NCBI RefSeq assembly: GCF_003324525.1 | Contig: NZ_QGDC01000002.1 | Location: forward strand, 1-64,000 | Direction: 5' to 3' | From: Mucilaginibacter hurinus | GTDB taxonomy: Bacteria > Bacteroidota > Bacteroidia > Sphingobacteriales > Sphingobacteriaceae | DNA: 64,000 nucleotides | In this document: positions 51,068-59,763 of the stretch, in pieces | How positions within the stretch are numbered: the stretch's first letter is position 1 | How the letters are laid out: every line of letters starts with the position of its first letter | Program-made: the position numbers and the translations under genes | The notes under the pieces: generated by a model | Told to the model about the DNA's origin: nothing | The model's database searches: none | Seen by the model: only the letters and a program-made list of their open reading frames with translations

Positions 51068-53677
51068 TTGGCAAAGACTACCACTAAAGAAACACCACTG
51101 ATGCAGCAGTACAACGCTATAAAAGCAAAGTACCCTGGCGCATTGCTGCTGTTTCGCGTTGGAGATTTTTATGAAACATTTGGCGAGGATGCTGTAAAGG
51201 CTGCTGGCATATTGGGGATAGTGCTTACGCGCAGGGCCAACGGCGCAGCTACGCATATTGAGCTTGCTGGTTTCCCGCATCACTCATTAGAAACCTATTT
51301 GCCTAAACTGGTACGGGCCGGCCAGCGCGTGGCCATTTGCGACCAGCTGGAAGACCCAAAAACCACAAAGACTATTGTTAAGCGCGGTGTTACCGAACTG
51401 GTTACCCCGGGCGTGGCCACCAGCGATAATATATTGCAGCAAAAAAGCAATAACTACCTGGCATCGTTATATTTTGAAAAGAACAGTATCGGTATAGCCC
51501 TGATAGATATTTCTACAGGAGAATTTTTAACCGCACAGGGCAATAGCGATTATATTGACAAACTACTGCAAAGTTTTGCGCCAAGCGAAGTAATTTATCC
51601 CAAAAGCCGTCAACACGATTTTAAAAACACCTACGGCGACCGGTTTTACACTTACACGCTGGATGAATGGCCTTATAGCGGCGATTATGCGCACGAAACT
51701 TTGTTAAAGCATTTCGGCGTTAAATCTCTTAAGGGCTTCGGCATTGACAGACTGGCGCTGGGCATTATTGCTGCCGGGGTTGCCCTGCATTACCTGAATG
51801 AGACAGAGCACCGCAACCTGCAGCATATATCAGCCATAAGCAGGATTGAGGAGGACCGTTACCTTTGGCTCGACCGCTTTAGCATACGTAACCTGGAGTT
51901 GGTTGGCTCAGCTAACGAAAACGCACACACACTGGTGGAGGTACTGGATAACACATGTTCGCCTATGGGCGCCCGGTTATTGCGCCGCTGGATTGTAATG
52001 CCGCTGAAGGAGCTAAAGCCGATAAATGACCGCCTTAACGTGGTACAATACCTGATAGAGCAGGAGGAGCTTCGCGAAACACTGCAGCAGCAGCTTAGGC
52101 AAATTGGCGACTTGGAACGGCTGATCTCAAAGATTGGTTTGCAAAAAGCTAATCCGCGTGAGGTTTGCCAGCTTAAGAAGGCCCTTGTTGCTATAGGCGA
52201 AATAAAAAAGATAAGCGAAGCATCAGGTAGCTTGCCTTTACAAGCCATAGGTTCGCAACTAAATTCCTGTACGCTTATCTGCGAAAAAATTGAAAAGGAA
52301 TTACATCCTGAGCCACCGGTTATGCTGGTAAAAGGTTCGGTAATGAATGATGGTATAAATGAAGAGCTTGACCGCCTGCGTAAAATAGCGTTTGGCGGCA
52401 AAGGATACCTTTTGGAGATTCAGAGGCGCGAAGCCGAAATAACAGGGATACCATCGCTTAAAGTATCGTTTAATAATGTTTTTGGATATTACCTGGAGGT
52501 TACGCACGCGCACCGGGATAAAGTACCTGCCGATTGGATACGCAAACAAACATTGGTAAATGCCGAACGATACATTACGCCCGAATTAAAAGAATACGAA
52601 GAGCAAATACTTGGCGCCGAGGAGAAGATATTGACACTGGAAACGCAGTTATATAATGACCTGTTGTATTCGCTTGCCGAATACATTAAGCCAATACAGC
52701 TGAACGCGCAGCTGGTTGCGCGGCTTGATGTACTGTTGAATTTTGCGCACATAGCCATAAAAAACCACTATGTAAAACCGCAGATGAATGATGGCCGTTT
52801 GATTGATATAAAAGGCGGCCGCCACCCGGTGATAGAAAAAACACTGCCGCTTGGCGAAGATTATATAACCAATGATGTTTATCTCGATTCGGAATCGCAG
52901 CAAATTATAATAATTACCGGGCCCAACATGGCCGGTAAATCAGCTTTGCTAAGGCAGACAGGCTTAATTGTGCTTATGGCGCAGATGGGTTGCTTTGTGC
53001 CGGCCAAATCTGCTGTAATTGGTTTGGTGGATAAGATATTTACGCGTGTGGGCGCCTCTGATAATTTATCATCGGGCGAATCAACCTTTATGGTGGAAAT
53101 GAACGAGACTGCGAGTATATTGAACAACCTGTCTGACAGGAGCCTTATACTGCTTGACGAAATTGGCCGGGGTACTTCAACTTACGATGGCATATCTATA
53201 GCCTGGGCTATTGGCGAATACCTGCATAACCATCCGTTAGCAAGGGCTAAAACCTTATTTGCAACGCACTACCATGAACTAAATGAACTAAGTAATTCCT
53301 TCAGCCGTATTAAAAACTATAACGTATCGGTTAAGGAGGTTGGCCAGCAGATAATTTTTTTACGCAAACTTGTGCCCGGTGGCAGTGAGCACAGCTTTGG
53401 TATACATGTGGCTAAACTGGCCGGCATGCCTAATAAAGTGCTGGGCCGGGCCAATGAAATACTAAAGAAGCTTGAACATGAACGCACCGGGGGCGAGCAT
53501 ATCAAAGAGAGTATACGTAAAGTACAAAAGCAAGCCGTGCAAATGCAGATGTTCTCAATAGATGACCCGGTATTGGTGAAGATACGCGACACGCTGAACA
53601 ATCTTGATGTAAACACCCTTACACCTGTTGAAGCGCTGATGAAGCTGGATGAAATACAGCGGCTGATAAAAGGATAA
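51068..53677 (+). CDS. mutS: DNA mismatch repair protein MutS
   Basis: This 869-residue MutS recognises mismatches and recruits MutL. The mismatch-binding Phe-x-Glu is Phe34-Glu36 in [12 protein letters not shown]. Walker A GPNMAGKS is at 618-625, and Walker B follows in [31 protein letters not shown] closes the ATPase. The start is a TTG at 51068: it preserves the family's [20 protein letters not shown] opening, whereas the first ATG (51101) would remove it. The C-terminal dimerisation region is complete. It has its own leader on the plus strand and diverges from DUF2809. Confidence 0.95.
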   Translation: MAKTTTKETPLMQQYNAIKAKYPGALLLFRVGDFYETFGEDAVKAAGILGIVLTRRANGAATHIELAGFPHHSLETYLPKLVRAGQRVAICDQLEDPKTTKTIVKRGVTELVTPGVATSDNILQQKSNNYLASLYFEKNSIGIALIDISTGEFLTAQGNSDYIDKLLQSFAPSEVIYPKSRQHDFKNTYGDRFYTYTLDEWPYSGDYAHETLLKHFGVKSLKGFGIDRLALGIIAAGVALHYLNETEHRNLQHISAISRIEEDRYLWLDRFSIRNLELVGSANENAHTLVEVLDNTCSPMGARLLRRWIVMPLKELKPINDRLNVVQYLIEQEELRETLQQQLRQIGDLERLISKIGLQKANPREVCQLKKALVAIGEIKKISEASGSLPLQAIGSQLNSCTLICEKIEKELHPEPPVMLVKGSVMNDGINEELDRLRKIAFGGKGYLLEIQRREAEITGIPSLKVSFNNVFGYYLEVTHAHRDKVPADWIRKQTLVNAERYITPELKEYEEQILGAEEKILTLETQLYNDLLYSLAEYIKPIQLNAQLVARLDVLLNFAHIAIKNHYVKPQMNDGRLIDIKGGRHPVIEKTLPLGEDYITNDVYLDSESQQIIIITGPNMAGKSALLRQTGLIVLMAQMGCFVPAKSAVIGLVDKIFTRVGASDNLSSGESTFMVEMNETASILNNLSDRSLILLDEIGRGTSTYDGISIAWAIGEYLHNHPLARAKTLFATHYHELNELSNSFSRIKNYNVSVKEVGQQIIFLRKLVPGGSEHSFGIHVAKLAGMPNKVLGRANEILKKLEHERTGGEHIKESIRKVQKQAVQMQMFSIDDPVLVKIRDTLNNLDVNTLTPVEALMKLDEIQRLIKG

Positions 53678-53850
53678 CCTCACTTCTTCAGCGTTCGTCC
53701 CGCTTGCAATATCAGCTGCGGGATATTATTATGTGGAAATGTTTAAAAACAACATCCTGTAGATATGTTCGTTCAATATATTTTTATAATTGGATATCTG
53801 TAACGATTTAAGTATTTATTCCGTCATACGGTATATCATATAACTACTTT

Positions 53851-54486
53851 ATGAAATTAAAATATACTCGCCTTTTAATGCTTTTGTGTATCGGGTTGTA
53901 TTCGTGCAGCAGTATAAAAAAAACACAACGTCCCGGGTCCGCCAACGCTTCTTCAAATCAGCCCCAATATAGCCAACCGGTTGAACCTACGATAAAAAGG
54001 CTCGGCCCCTACGTATTGGAAAAGCCTGACAAGGATGATGTAGATAAATACTCAGCCCTTTTAGGCGTAAAGAAGACAGAAATTAAGAACGGCAGGCTTT
54101 ATAGTTTTTTAAATGACTGGTTGGGTACACCGTACAGATACGGCGGTCTCGATAAAGAGGGGGTAGACTGCTCAGGCTTTGTATATACACTGCAACAGCA
54201 AGTGTATGATATTGAAAATATGCCCCGCTCTACGAATTTGCAAATCAACTTTATTAAGCGTAAATACGAAGATGAATTGAGGGAAGGCGACCTGGTATTT
54301 TTTGACTTTGATGGAAGACAGTTTAGCCACGTAGGAGTTTATTTGCAAAATGGGTATGTGGTGCATGCCAGTACGCGGAAAGGAGTGATCATCGTCAGGC
54401 TGAAAGACCCTTCGTTATACAAATATTTTTCACGAGGCGGCTCTGTAATGGTAGAAAGAGAAGGGGACGTTGAGAAAGGGCGGTAG
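53851..54486 (+). CDS. NlpC/P60 family lipoprotein (cell-wall hydrolase)
   Basis: This 211-residue lipoprotein has a lipobox at GLYSCSSIKK, a linker, and a C-terminal NlpC/P60 domain from about residue 85. The catalytic Cys107 is in GVDCSGFVYTLQQ, His160 in FSHVGVYLQNG and the third polar residue (His) in YVVHASTRKG. WLGTPYRYGGLDKEG precedes the Cys as usual. It is expected to cut D-Glu/diaminopimelate bonds in peptidoglycan stem peptides from the outer membrane. It lies upstream of a 40-residue membrane peptide and pbpC, so this stretch holds envelope-biogenesis genes. Confidence 0.9.
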   Translation: MKLKYTRLLMLLCIGLYSCSSIKKTQRPGSANASSNQPQYSQPVEPTIKRLGPYVLEKPDKDDVDKYSALLGVKKTEIKNGRLYSFLNDWLGTPYRYGGLDKEGVDCSGFVYTLQQQVYDIENMPRSTNLQINFIKRKYEDELREGDLVFFDFDGRQFSHVGVYLQNGYVVHASTRKGVIIVRLKDPSLYKYFSRGGSVMVEREGDVEKGR

Positions 54487-54604
54487 GGAACCAAAACCAC
54501 ATGTAAGTAGCTCTTAATCGTAGGATATACAGGAGTAGGGCAGCCACCTGTACCAATCCAAACAAAAATTAATGTAACCTGCATTAAAACAGTTAATTTT
54601 GCCT

Positions 54605-54727
54605 ATGCCGTATAATAAACCCGACTACTCTTTCTGGACAAAATATAAACGCTTTGCAAAAACCGAAATTATGCTATACCTGATTATGATAGTGGGCATA
54701 ATATTGGGTATAATTATATTCTCGTGA
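54605..54727 (+). CDS. 40-residue single-span membrane peptide
   Basis: A short frame from the ATG at 54605 encodes a basic aromatic N-terminus (MPYNKPDYSFWTKYKRFAKT) and one hydrophobic helix (IMLYLIMIVGIILGIIIF), ending at TGA 54725-54727. The pattern of a charged, cytoplasmic N-tail followed by a single membrane span is typical of small regulatory membrane proteins. It lies 60 bases before pbpC. The family is not recognised and expression is unproven. Confidence 0.55.
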   Translation: MPYNKPDYSFWTKYKRFAKTEIMLYLIMIVGIILGIIIFS

Positions 54728-54786
54728 TTTCTCTTTAAATTGTCGTACCAAAGCAGTTAAATCACTCTCAGGCGCTTTATTTGGGT

Positions 54787-57180
54787 ATGACTAAGTTTAA
54801 TAACGTTCGGCAAGTTCTAAAAAGGCCTCAAAGCATCATTCTGCTTTCGGCGTTGCTTGCGTTAATCCTGCTATTTGCTTTTTGCCTGCCCAACCCGTTA
54901 TTTAAAAGTCCTACATCTTATGTTATAGATGATGAGCAGGGGCAATTGCTTGGCGCTTCTATTGCAGAGGACGGGCAGTGGCGGTTTCCGCATAACGATA
55001 CTGTGCCCGAAAAATTTAAACAGTGCATTATTACCTTTGAGGATAAACGCTTTTTGTATCATCCCGGCTTTGATCCCCTGGCTTTTGGGCGGGCTGTAAA
55101 AAGAAGCATAAGCTCAGGACATATTACCAGTGGAGGCAGTACCATTAGTATGCAGGTAATACGTTTGGCCACAAATAATAAGCGTACAATCTGGAATAAG
55201 GTAAAAGAGATATTTATGGCCGTGCGCCTTGAAGCTGGCTATAGTAAAGATGAAATACTGGCATTATATGCGGGTAATGCCCCGTTTGGTAGTAATGTTG
55301 TAGGGCTTGACGCTGCCGCCTGGCGGTATTTTGGGCGCAGCGCCGACAAATTATCCTGGGGCGAAATGGCGGCACTTGCTGTACTGCCAAATGCACCGTC
55401 GCTGGTGCACCCGGGCAAAAATCGGGTAATACTGCTTAAAAAGCGTAATCGTTTGTTAAGTAAGATGCAAGCGGAAGGTGTTATTGACAGCACTACCGCT
55501 CAGTTGGCCAAACTTGAGCCTGTGCCAGATAAGCCAATGCCGTTGCCGCGCATGGCGCCGCACCTGCTGCAGGTTTTTAAAACCGACCATAAGCGAGGTG
55601 TGCAGGAGGGCGATACACGCATAACTACTACTATTAAGCTAACATTACAGCAACAAGTAACCGAAATATTAGAGCGGCACCACCAGGTATTAAAAGCTAA
55701 TGATATTAATAACATTGCTGCGGTGGTACTTGATGTTGAGAGTGGCGCAGCTTTGGCTTATGTAGGAAATATTTTTCATCCAGGTGATGTTCAGTTAGAG
55801 AGTGATGTGAACGTTGTAAACGCACCACGAAGCCCGGGTAGTACGTTGAAACCGCTGTTATACGCTGCCATGCTGAATGACGGATTTATACTGCCAAACA
55901 GCTTGATACCCGATGTGCCTACGCAGATAGCGGGGTATCACCCGGAGAATTTTGATTTGGGTTACGATGGCGCCGTACCTGCATCAAAGGGCTTGGCGCG
56001 GTCGCTTAACGTGCCCGCTGTTAAAATGCTTCAGCAATATAAATATGAGCGATTTTACGATTTTTTACATAAGGCCGGTTTTACAACCCTAAATAAACCT
56101 GCCGATCACTACGGCCTGGCCATGATATTGGGCGGCGGTGAAAATACGCTTTGGGAGCTTACAGGCTCATACGCCGATATGGCCCGCGTACTTAATAATT
56201 ACTCAAAGTATAAGGGTAAATATAATCCCGGCGACTTGCGTAAACCCGTTTACACTACAACGGCCCGGCCGGAACCTGAATTTGAAGACAGTGGATTGAT
56301 AGACGCGGCATCCATCTATTTTACCATTCAGGCAATGGAAGAGGTTATGCGACCAGGCGAAGAACTGCTTTGGCAGCAGTTTAGTTCATCGCAGCGCATT
56401 GCCTGGAAAACCGGCACGAGCTTTGGCTTTCGCGATGGCTGGGCAATTGGCGTAACACCAAAATATGTAGTAGGCGTATGGGTTGGTAATACTGACGGCG
56501 AGGGTAGGCCCGGGTTAACCGGGGTAAGTAGCGCCGCACCCGTGTTGTTTGATATATTTCGTTTACTACCTGCCAGTGCCCGCTGGTTTGATATGCCTGT
56601 AAGTGATATGGTGAATATAGGTATATGTCCCGAAAGCGGTTACCGTGCCGGCGAATACTGCGAGAACATAACGGAGGAATGGGTGCCGAGGAGTGGTCTT
56701 AAGGTACGAGTCTGTCCCTGGCATCAGCTTGTGCATCTTTCGGCAGATGGCCGGTGGCAGGTAACATCAGATTGTGAGCCGGTGGGAAATATCATTAATA
56801 AAAAGTGGTTTGTGTTGCCGTCCTCTATGGAGTATTATTACAAAGCCAAAAGTTATCAATACCACGTTTTGCCGCCTTTCAGAACAGATTGCGCGCAGGC
56901 CAATACAAATCCCATGGAGGTTATTTACCCCAGGGACGGCGCAAAAATTTACGTGCCACTTGAGGCAGATGGCCGTAGGGGCAGAATGATATGTAACGCG
57001 GCGCACCGAGAGGCTGGGGCTAAGATATTCTGGCATCTTGATGATAAATACATGGGCGAAAGCCATGGCCTTCATCAAATGGCGCTCAACCCGCCGCCCG
57101 GCAACCATAAGCTTACCCTGGTTGATGGAAACGGCAATACCACCGTCATAAATTTTGTGGTATTGGACAAGGATAAATAG
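54787..57180 (+). CDS. pbpC: Penicillin-binding protein 1C
   Basis: This bifunctional class A PBP has 797 residues from the ATG at 54787; a TTG two codons upstream is less likely. It has a membrane anchor at about 15-35. The transglycosylase domain has Glu85 in FEDKRFLYHPGF and GGSTISMQVIRL. The transpeptidase has SxxK at Ser352 (SPGSTLKP), the SxN-type motif in SLNVPAVK, and KTG at 541-543 (KTGTSFGFRDGW). A C-terminal BiPBP_C domain (about 720-797) identifies the 1C subtype. It builds and cross-links peptidoglycan, and in other bacteria it pairs with an alpha-2-macroglobulin, which is not seen here. Confidence 0.94.
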   Translation: MTKFNNVRQVLKRPQSIILLSALLALILLFAFCLPNPLFKSPTSYVIDDEQGQLLGASIAEDGQWRFPHNDTVPEKFKQCIITFEDKRFLYHPGFDPLAFGRAVKRSISSGHITSGGSTISMQVIRLATNNKRTIWNKVKEIFMAVRLEAGYSKDEILALYAGNAPFGSNVVGLDAAAWRYFGRSADKLSWGEMAALAVLPNAPSLVHPGKNRVILLKKRNRLLSKMQAEGVIDSTTAQLAKLEPVPDKPMPLPRMAPHLLQVFKTDHKRGVQEGDTRITTTIKLTLQQQVTEILERHHQVLKANDINNIAAVVLDVESGAALAYVGNIFHPGDVQLESDVNVVNAPRSPGSTLKPLLYAAMLNDGFILPNSLIPDVPTQIAGYHPENFDLGYDGAVPASKGLARSLNVPAVKMLQQYKYERFYDFLHKAGFTTLNKPADHYGLAMILGGGENTLWELTGSYADMARVLNNYSKYKGKYNPGDLRKPVYTTTARPEPEFEDSGLIDAASIYFTIQAMEEVMRPGEELLWQQFSSSQRIAWKTGTSFGFRDGWAIGVTPKYVVGVWVGNTDGEGRPGLTGVSSAAPVLFDIFRLLPASARWFDMPVSDMVNIGICPESGYRAGEYCENITEEWVPRSGLKVRVCPWHQLVHLSADGRWQVTSDCEPVGNIINKKWFVLPSSMEYYYKAKSYQYHVLPPFRTDCAQANTNPMEVIYPRDGAKIYVPLEADGRRGRMICNAAHREAGAKIFWHLDDKYMGESHGLHQMALNPPPGNHKLTLVDGNGNTTVINFVVLDKDK

Positions 57181-57224
57181 AATAACGCCTACTATGCTTA
57201 TCTTGCAATAAAAAAACGATTTGG

Positions 57225-57935
57225 ATGCTGGAACAGTACGATCTGGGTAATATATTGGTGCTTGACATTGAAACAGTGCCGCAGTACGCGGATTTTGGCC
57301 AGCTGCCGCCGGCTATGCAAAAGTTATGGGATTCAAAAACACAAAACCAACGGAAAGATGAAACGCCTGGTGAGTTTTACGGTCGCGCCGGCATCTGGGC
57401 AGAGTTTGGCAAGATAGTTTGTATATCGGTGGGCATATTTACAGGCGGAGCCAATACGGGCCTACGTGTAAAATCTTTCTCCAGTCATGATGAAAAGGCG
57501 CTTTTAACAGATTTTGCTAATCTTTTGGCCGGTCAGCCGCCCAACCTGGTATTGTGCGCTCATAACGGCAGAGAGTTTGACTTCCCGTACTTGTGCCGGC
57601 GCATGCTCATCAATGGCGTTAAGCACCCGTGCCAACTGGAAATAACCGGCAAAAAGCCCTGGGAGGTAAACCACCTTGATACAATGGACCTTTGGAAATT
57701 CGGTGATTATAAAAGCTATACATCTTTAAACTTACTCACCGCCATTTTTAATATACCCACACCTAAAGATGATATCGACGGCAGCCAGGTGGGCCACGTT
57801 TATTGGGTTGAGAATGCCCTTGACCGCATCTGCACGTATTGCCAGAAAGATGTTATAGCCACTGCGCAATTGCTGCGCCGTTTCAGAGGCGAAGCGCTGA
57901 TGCCGGAGGAGAATATAACCATTGTGGGATGCTGA
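57225..57935 (+). CDS. PolB-like 3'-5' exonuclease
   Basis: This 236-residue stand-alone exonuclease has the RNase H-like fold of the DNA polymerase B proofreading domain. The acidic motifs are in VLDIETVPQYADFG (Exo I), CAHNGREFDFPYLCRRM (Exo II) and CTYCQKDVIATAQLL (Exo III). Its role in repair is unclear. The 3' end overlaps the ABC ATPase start by 7 bases, so the two are translated together although no shared function is evident. Confidence 0.85.
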   Translation: MLEQYDLGNILVLDIETVPQYADFGQLPPAMQKLWDSKTQNQRKDETPGEFYGRAGIWAEFGKIVCISVGIFTGGANTGLRVKSFSSHDEKALLTDFANLLAGQPPNLVLCAHNGREFDFPYLCRRMLINGVKHPCQLEITGKKPWEVNHLDTMDLWKFGDYKSYTSLNLLTAIFNIPTPKDDIDGSQVGHVYWVENALDRICTYCQKDVIATAQLLRRFRGEALMPEENITIVGC

Positions 57936-59617
57936 AAATTAAAGACCTGGATATCAGTTTCAAGACTCAGAGCGGCTTATTTCAGGCAGTAAAAAAAATA
58001 TCATTTCAACTTTATACAGGGGAAACTATCGGCATTGTCGGCGAGTCCGGCTCAGGTAAATCCGTGACTGCGTTGGCTATTATGCGTTTACTGGACGATA
58101 AGCATGTGGCTGTAAATGGATCGATTGTTTTAGGGCAGACAACACTTAGCGAATTGAGTGAGGAGCAAATGCGAAATATCCGCGGCAATAAAATTGCCAT
58201 GGTGTTTCAGGAACCCATGACATCACTTAATCCTGTACTTACATGTGGATACCAGGTTGCAGAGGCAATTATTTTACACCGGAAATTAAGCAGAAAGGAA
58301 GCCAGGCAACAGGTTATTTCGTTATTTAACGAGGTGCAACTACCGCGGCCCGATACAATTTTTGACAGCTATCCGCATCAAATATCCGGCGGGCAAAAAC
58401 AGCGTGTAATGATTGCCATGGCTCTCTCATGTCATCCGGACCTGCTTATAGCCGATGAACCTACTACAGCCCTTGATGTTACAGTACAAAAGAATATTAT
58501 TGAACTGCTGTTAAAATTAAAGGCTGAACGACAAATGAGCCTCATATTTATTTCACATGATTTAGGTGTGATTAAACAGGTAGCCGACCGGGTGTTAGTG
58601 ATGTATAAGGGTGAGGTGGTAGAGCAAGGCGATGCTAAAGAGGTGTTTGATAACCCGCAGCACGCTTACACTAAAGGGCTATTAGCCTGTCGTCCGTCAC
58701 CTGCTTTAAGTTTAAAAAGATTACCGGTAATAGCTGATTTTACAGATAGCAACCATACCATCCAAGAAATTTTGCAGCGTTATACACGCCATCCCCGCGA
58801 AGTAGCTGAGCGGCGTGGCAAGTTGTATATCAATACGCCGATATTAAAAATTAACAACCTAACGAAAACGTTCAGGGCAAAGCCCGGTTTTTGGAGCTTA
58901 TCCAAAACGGTAGTTAAGGCAGTAAACAATGTTAGCTTTGAGGTGTATCCCGGCGAAACTCTCGGTTTAGTGGGTGAATCCGGTTGCGGCAAAACAACAT
59001 TAGGACGGAGTATTCTGAGGCTTATAGAGCCAACATCGGGTACTATCAGTTTTTGCGGTACTGAATTAACCGGGCTTAACGCAAAAGAAATGCGCCGCAT
59101 ACGGCGGGATATACAGATAATCTTCCAGGACCCTTACTCATCGTTGAATCCAAAGCTAACTGTAGGTGAATCATTAATGGAGCCGTTAAAAGTGCAAAAC
59201 CTTTATGGCAATGACTCGCTACGTAAGCAGAAGGTATTAGATGTGCTTCGGCGTGTAAACCTGCTGCCCGAGCACTTTAACCGGTACCCGCACGAATTTT
59301 CAGGCGGGCAACGGCAACGTATTGTTATTGCAAGGGCACTTGTTTTGCAACCCAAATTTATTGTTTGTGATGAGTCAGTTTCAGCCCTTGATGTATCTGT
59401 CCAGGCACAGGTGCTCAATCTGTTGCGTGAGTTGCAGGAAGAGTTTAATTTAACTTATATTTTTATATCGCATGACCTTGCGGTTATTAAACATATAGCT
59501 GACCGGGTAATGGTCATGAATAAAGGGGAGATAATAGAGACCGGCTATCCTGAGGATATTTACAATAACCCACAACAAGCCTATACCCAAAGGCTTATTG
59601 AAGCGATCCCTAAATAA
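57929..59617 (+). CDS. Double ABC ATPase, oligopeptide/nickel type (YejF/GsiA-like)
   Basis: This 562-residue protein carries two fused peptide-transporter ATPases. ATPase 1 has Walker A GESGSGKS at 38-45, the signature ISGGQKQR and LIADEPTTALDVTVQ. ATPase 2 has Walker A GESGCGKT at 349-356, the signature FSGGQRQR and VCDESVSALDVSVQ. Both keep the Walker B acidic residue and the H-loop (FISHDL). The start at 57929 gives MLKIKDLDISFKTQSG. An in-frame extension into the exonuclease is a shadow. No permease or binding-protein gene is adjacent, so it probably serves a transporter encoded elsewhere. Confidence 0.92.
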   Translation: MLKIKDLDISFKTQSGLFQAVKKISFQLYTGETIGIVGESGSGKSVTALAIMRLLDDKHVAVNGSIVLGQTTLSELSEEQMRNIRGNKIAMVFQEPMTSLNPVLTCGYQVAEAIILHRKLSRKEARQQVISLFNEVQLPRPDTIFDSYPHQISGGQKQRVMIAMALSCHPDLLIADEPTTALDVTVQKNIIELLLKLKAERQMSLIFISHDLGVIKQVADRVLVMYKGEVVEQGDAKEVFDNPQHAYTKGLLACRPSPALSLKRLPVIADFTDSNHTIQEILQRYTRHPREVAERRGKLYINTPILKINNLTKTFRAKPGFWSLSKTVVKAVNNVSFEVYPGETLGLVGESGCGKTTLGRSILRLIEPTSGTISFCGTELTGLNAKEMRRIRRDIQIIFQDPYSSLNPKLTVGESLMEPLKVQNLYGNDSLRKQKVLDVLRRVNLLPEHFNRYPHEFSGGQRQRIVIARALVLQPKFIVCDESVSALDVSVQAQVLNLLRELQEEFNLTYIFISHDLAVIKHIADRVMVMNKGEIIETGYPEDIYNNPQQAYTQRLIEAIPK

Positions 59618-59733
59618 ATCTCCGATATCAACCCCATACGGCGGTGTAAGCGAAGTTATAGCAGCCACCTATTTATTGAAATGACAGGTTGTGCTGCTAA
59701 AACCACTTTAACCTTTTAGGCGTTTTAATTATA

Positions 59734-59741
59734 TACCTTTG
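59734..59741 (+). promoter_or_regulatory. Putative -7 element of the rnr promoter
   Basis: TACCTTTG matches TAnnTTTG exactly and ends 22 bases before the GTG start of rnr. The -33 position is only T-rich. Confidence 0.4.
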
Positions 59742-59763
59742 CTATCTATCTAATAAATAAACT

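Noticed and set aside
51859..52401. Minus-strand open frame of 180 codons inside mutS
   Set aside because: It is antisense to conserved MutS sequence and has the Ser/Arg/Cys-rich composition of a shadow frame.
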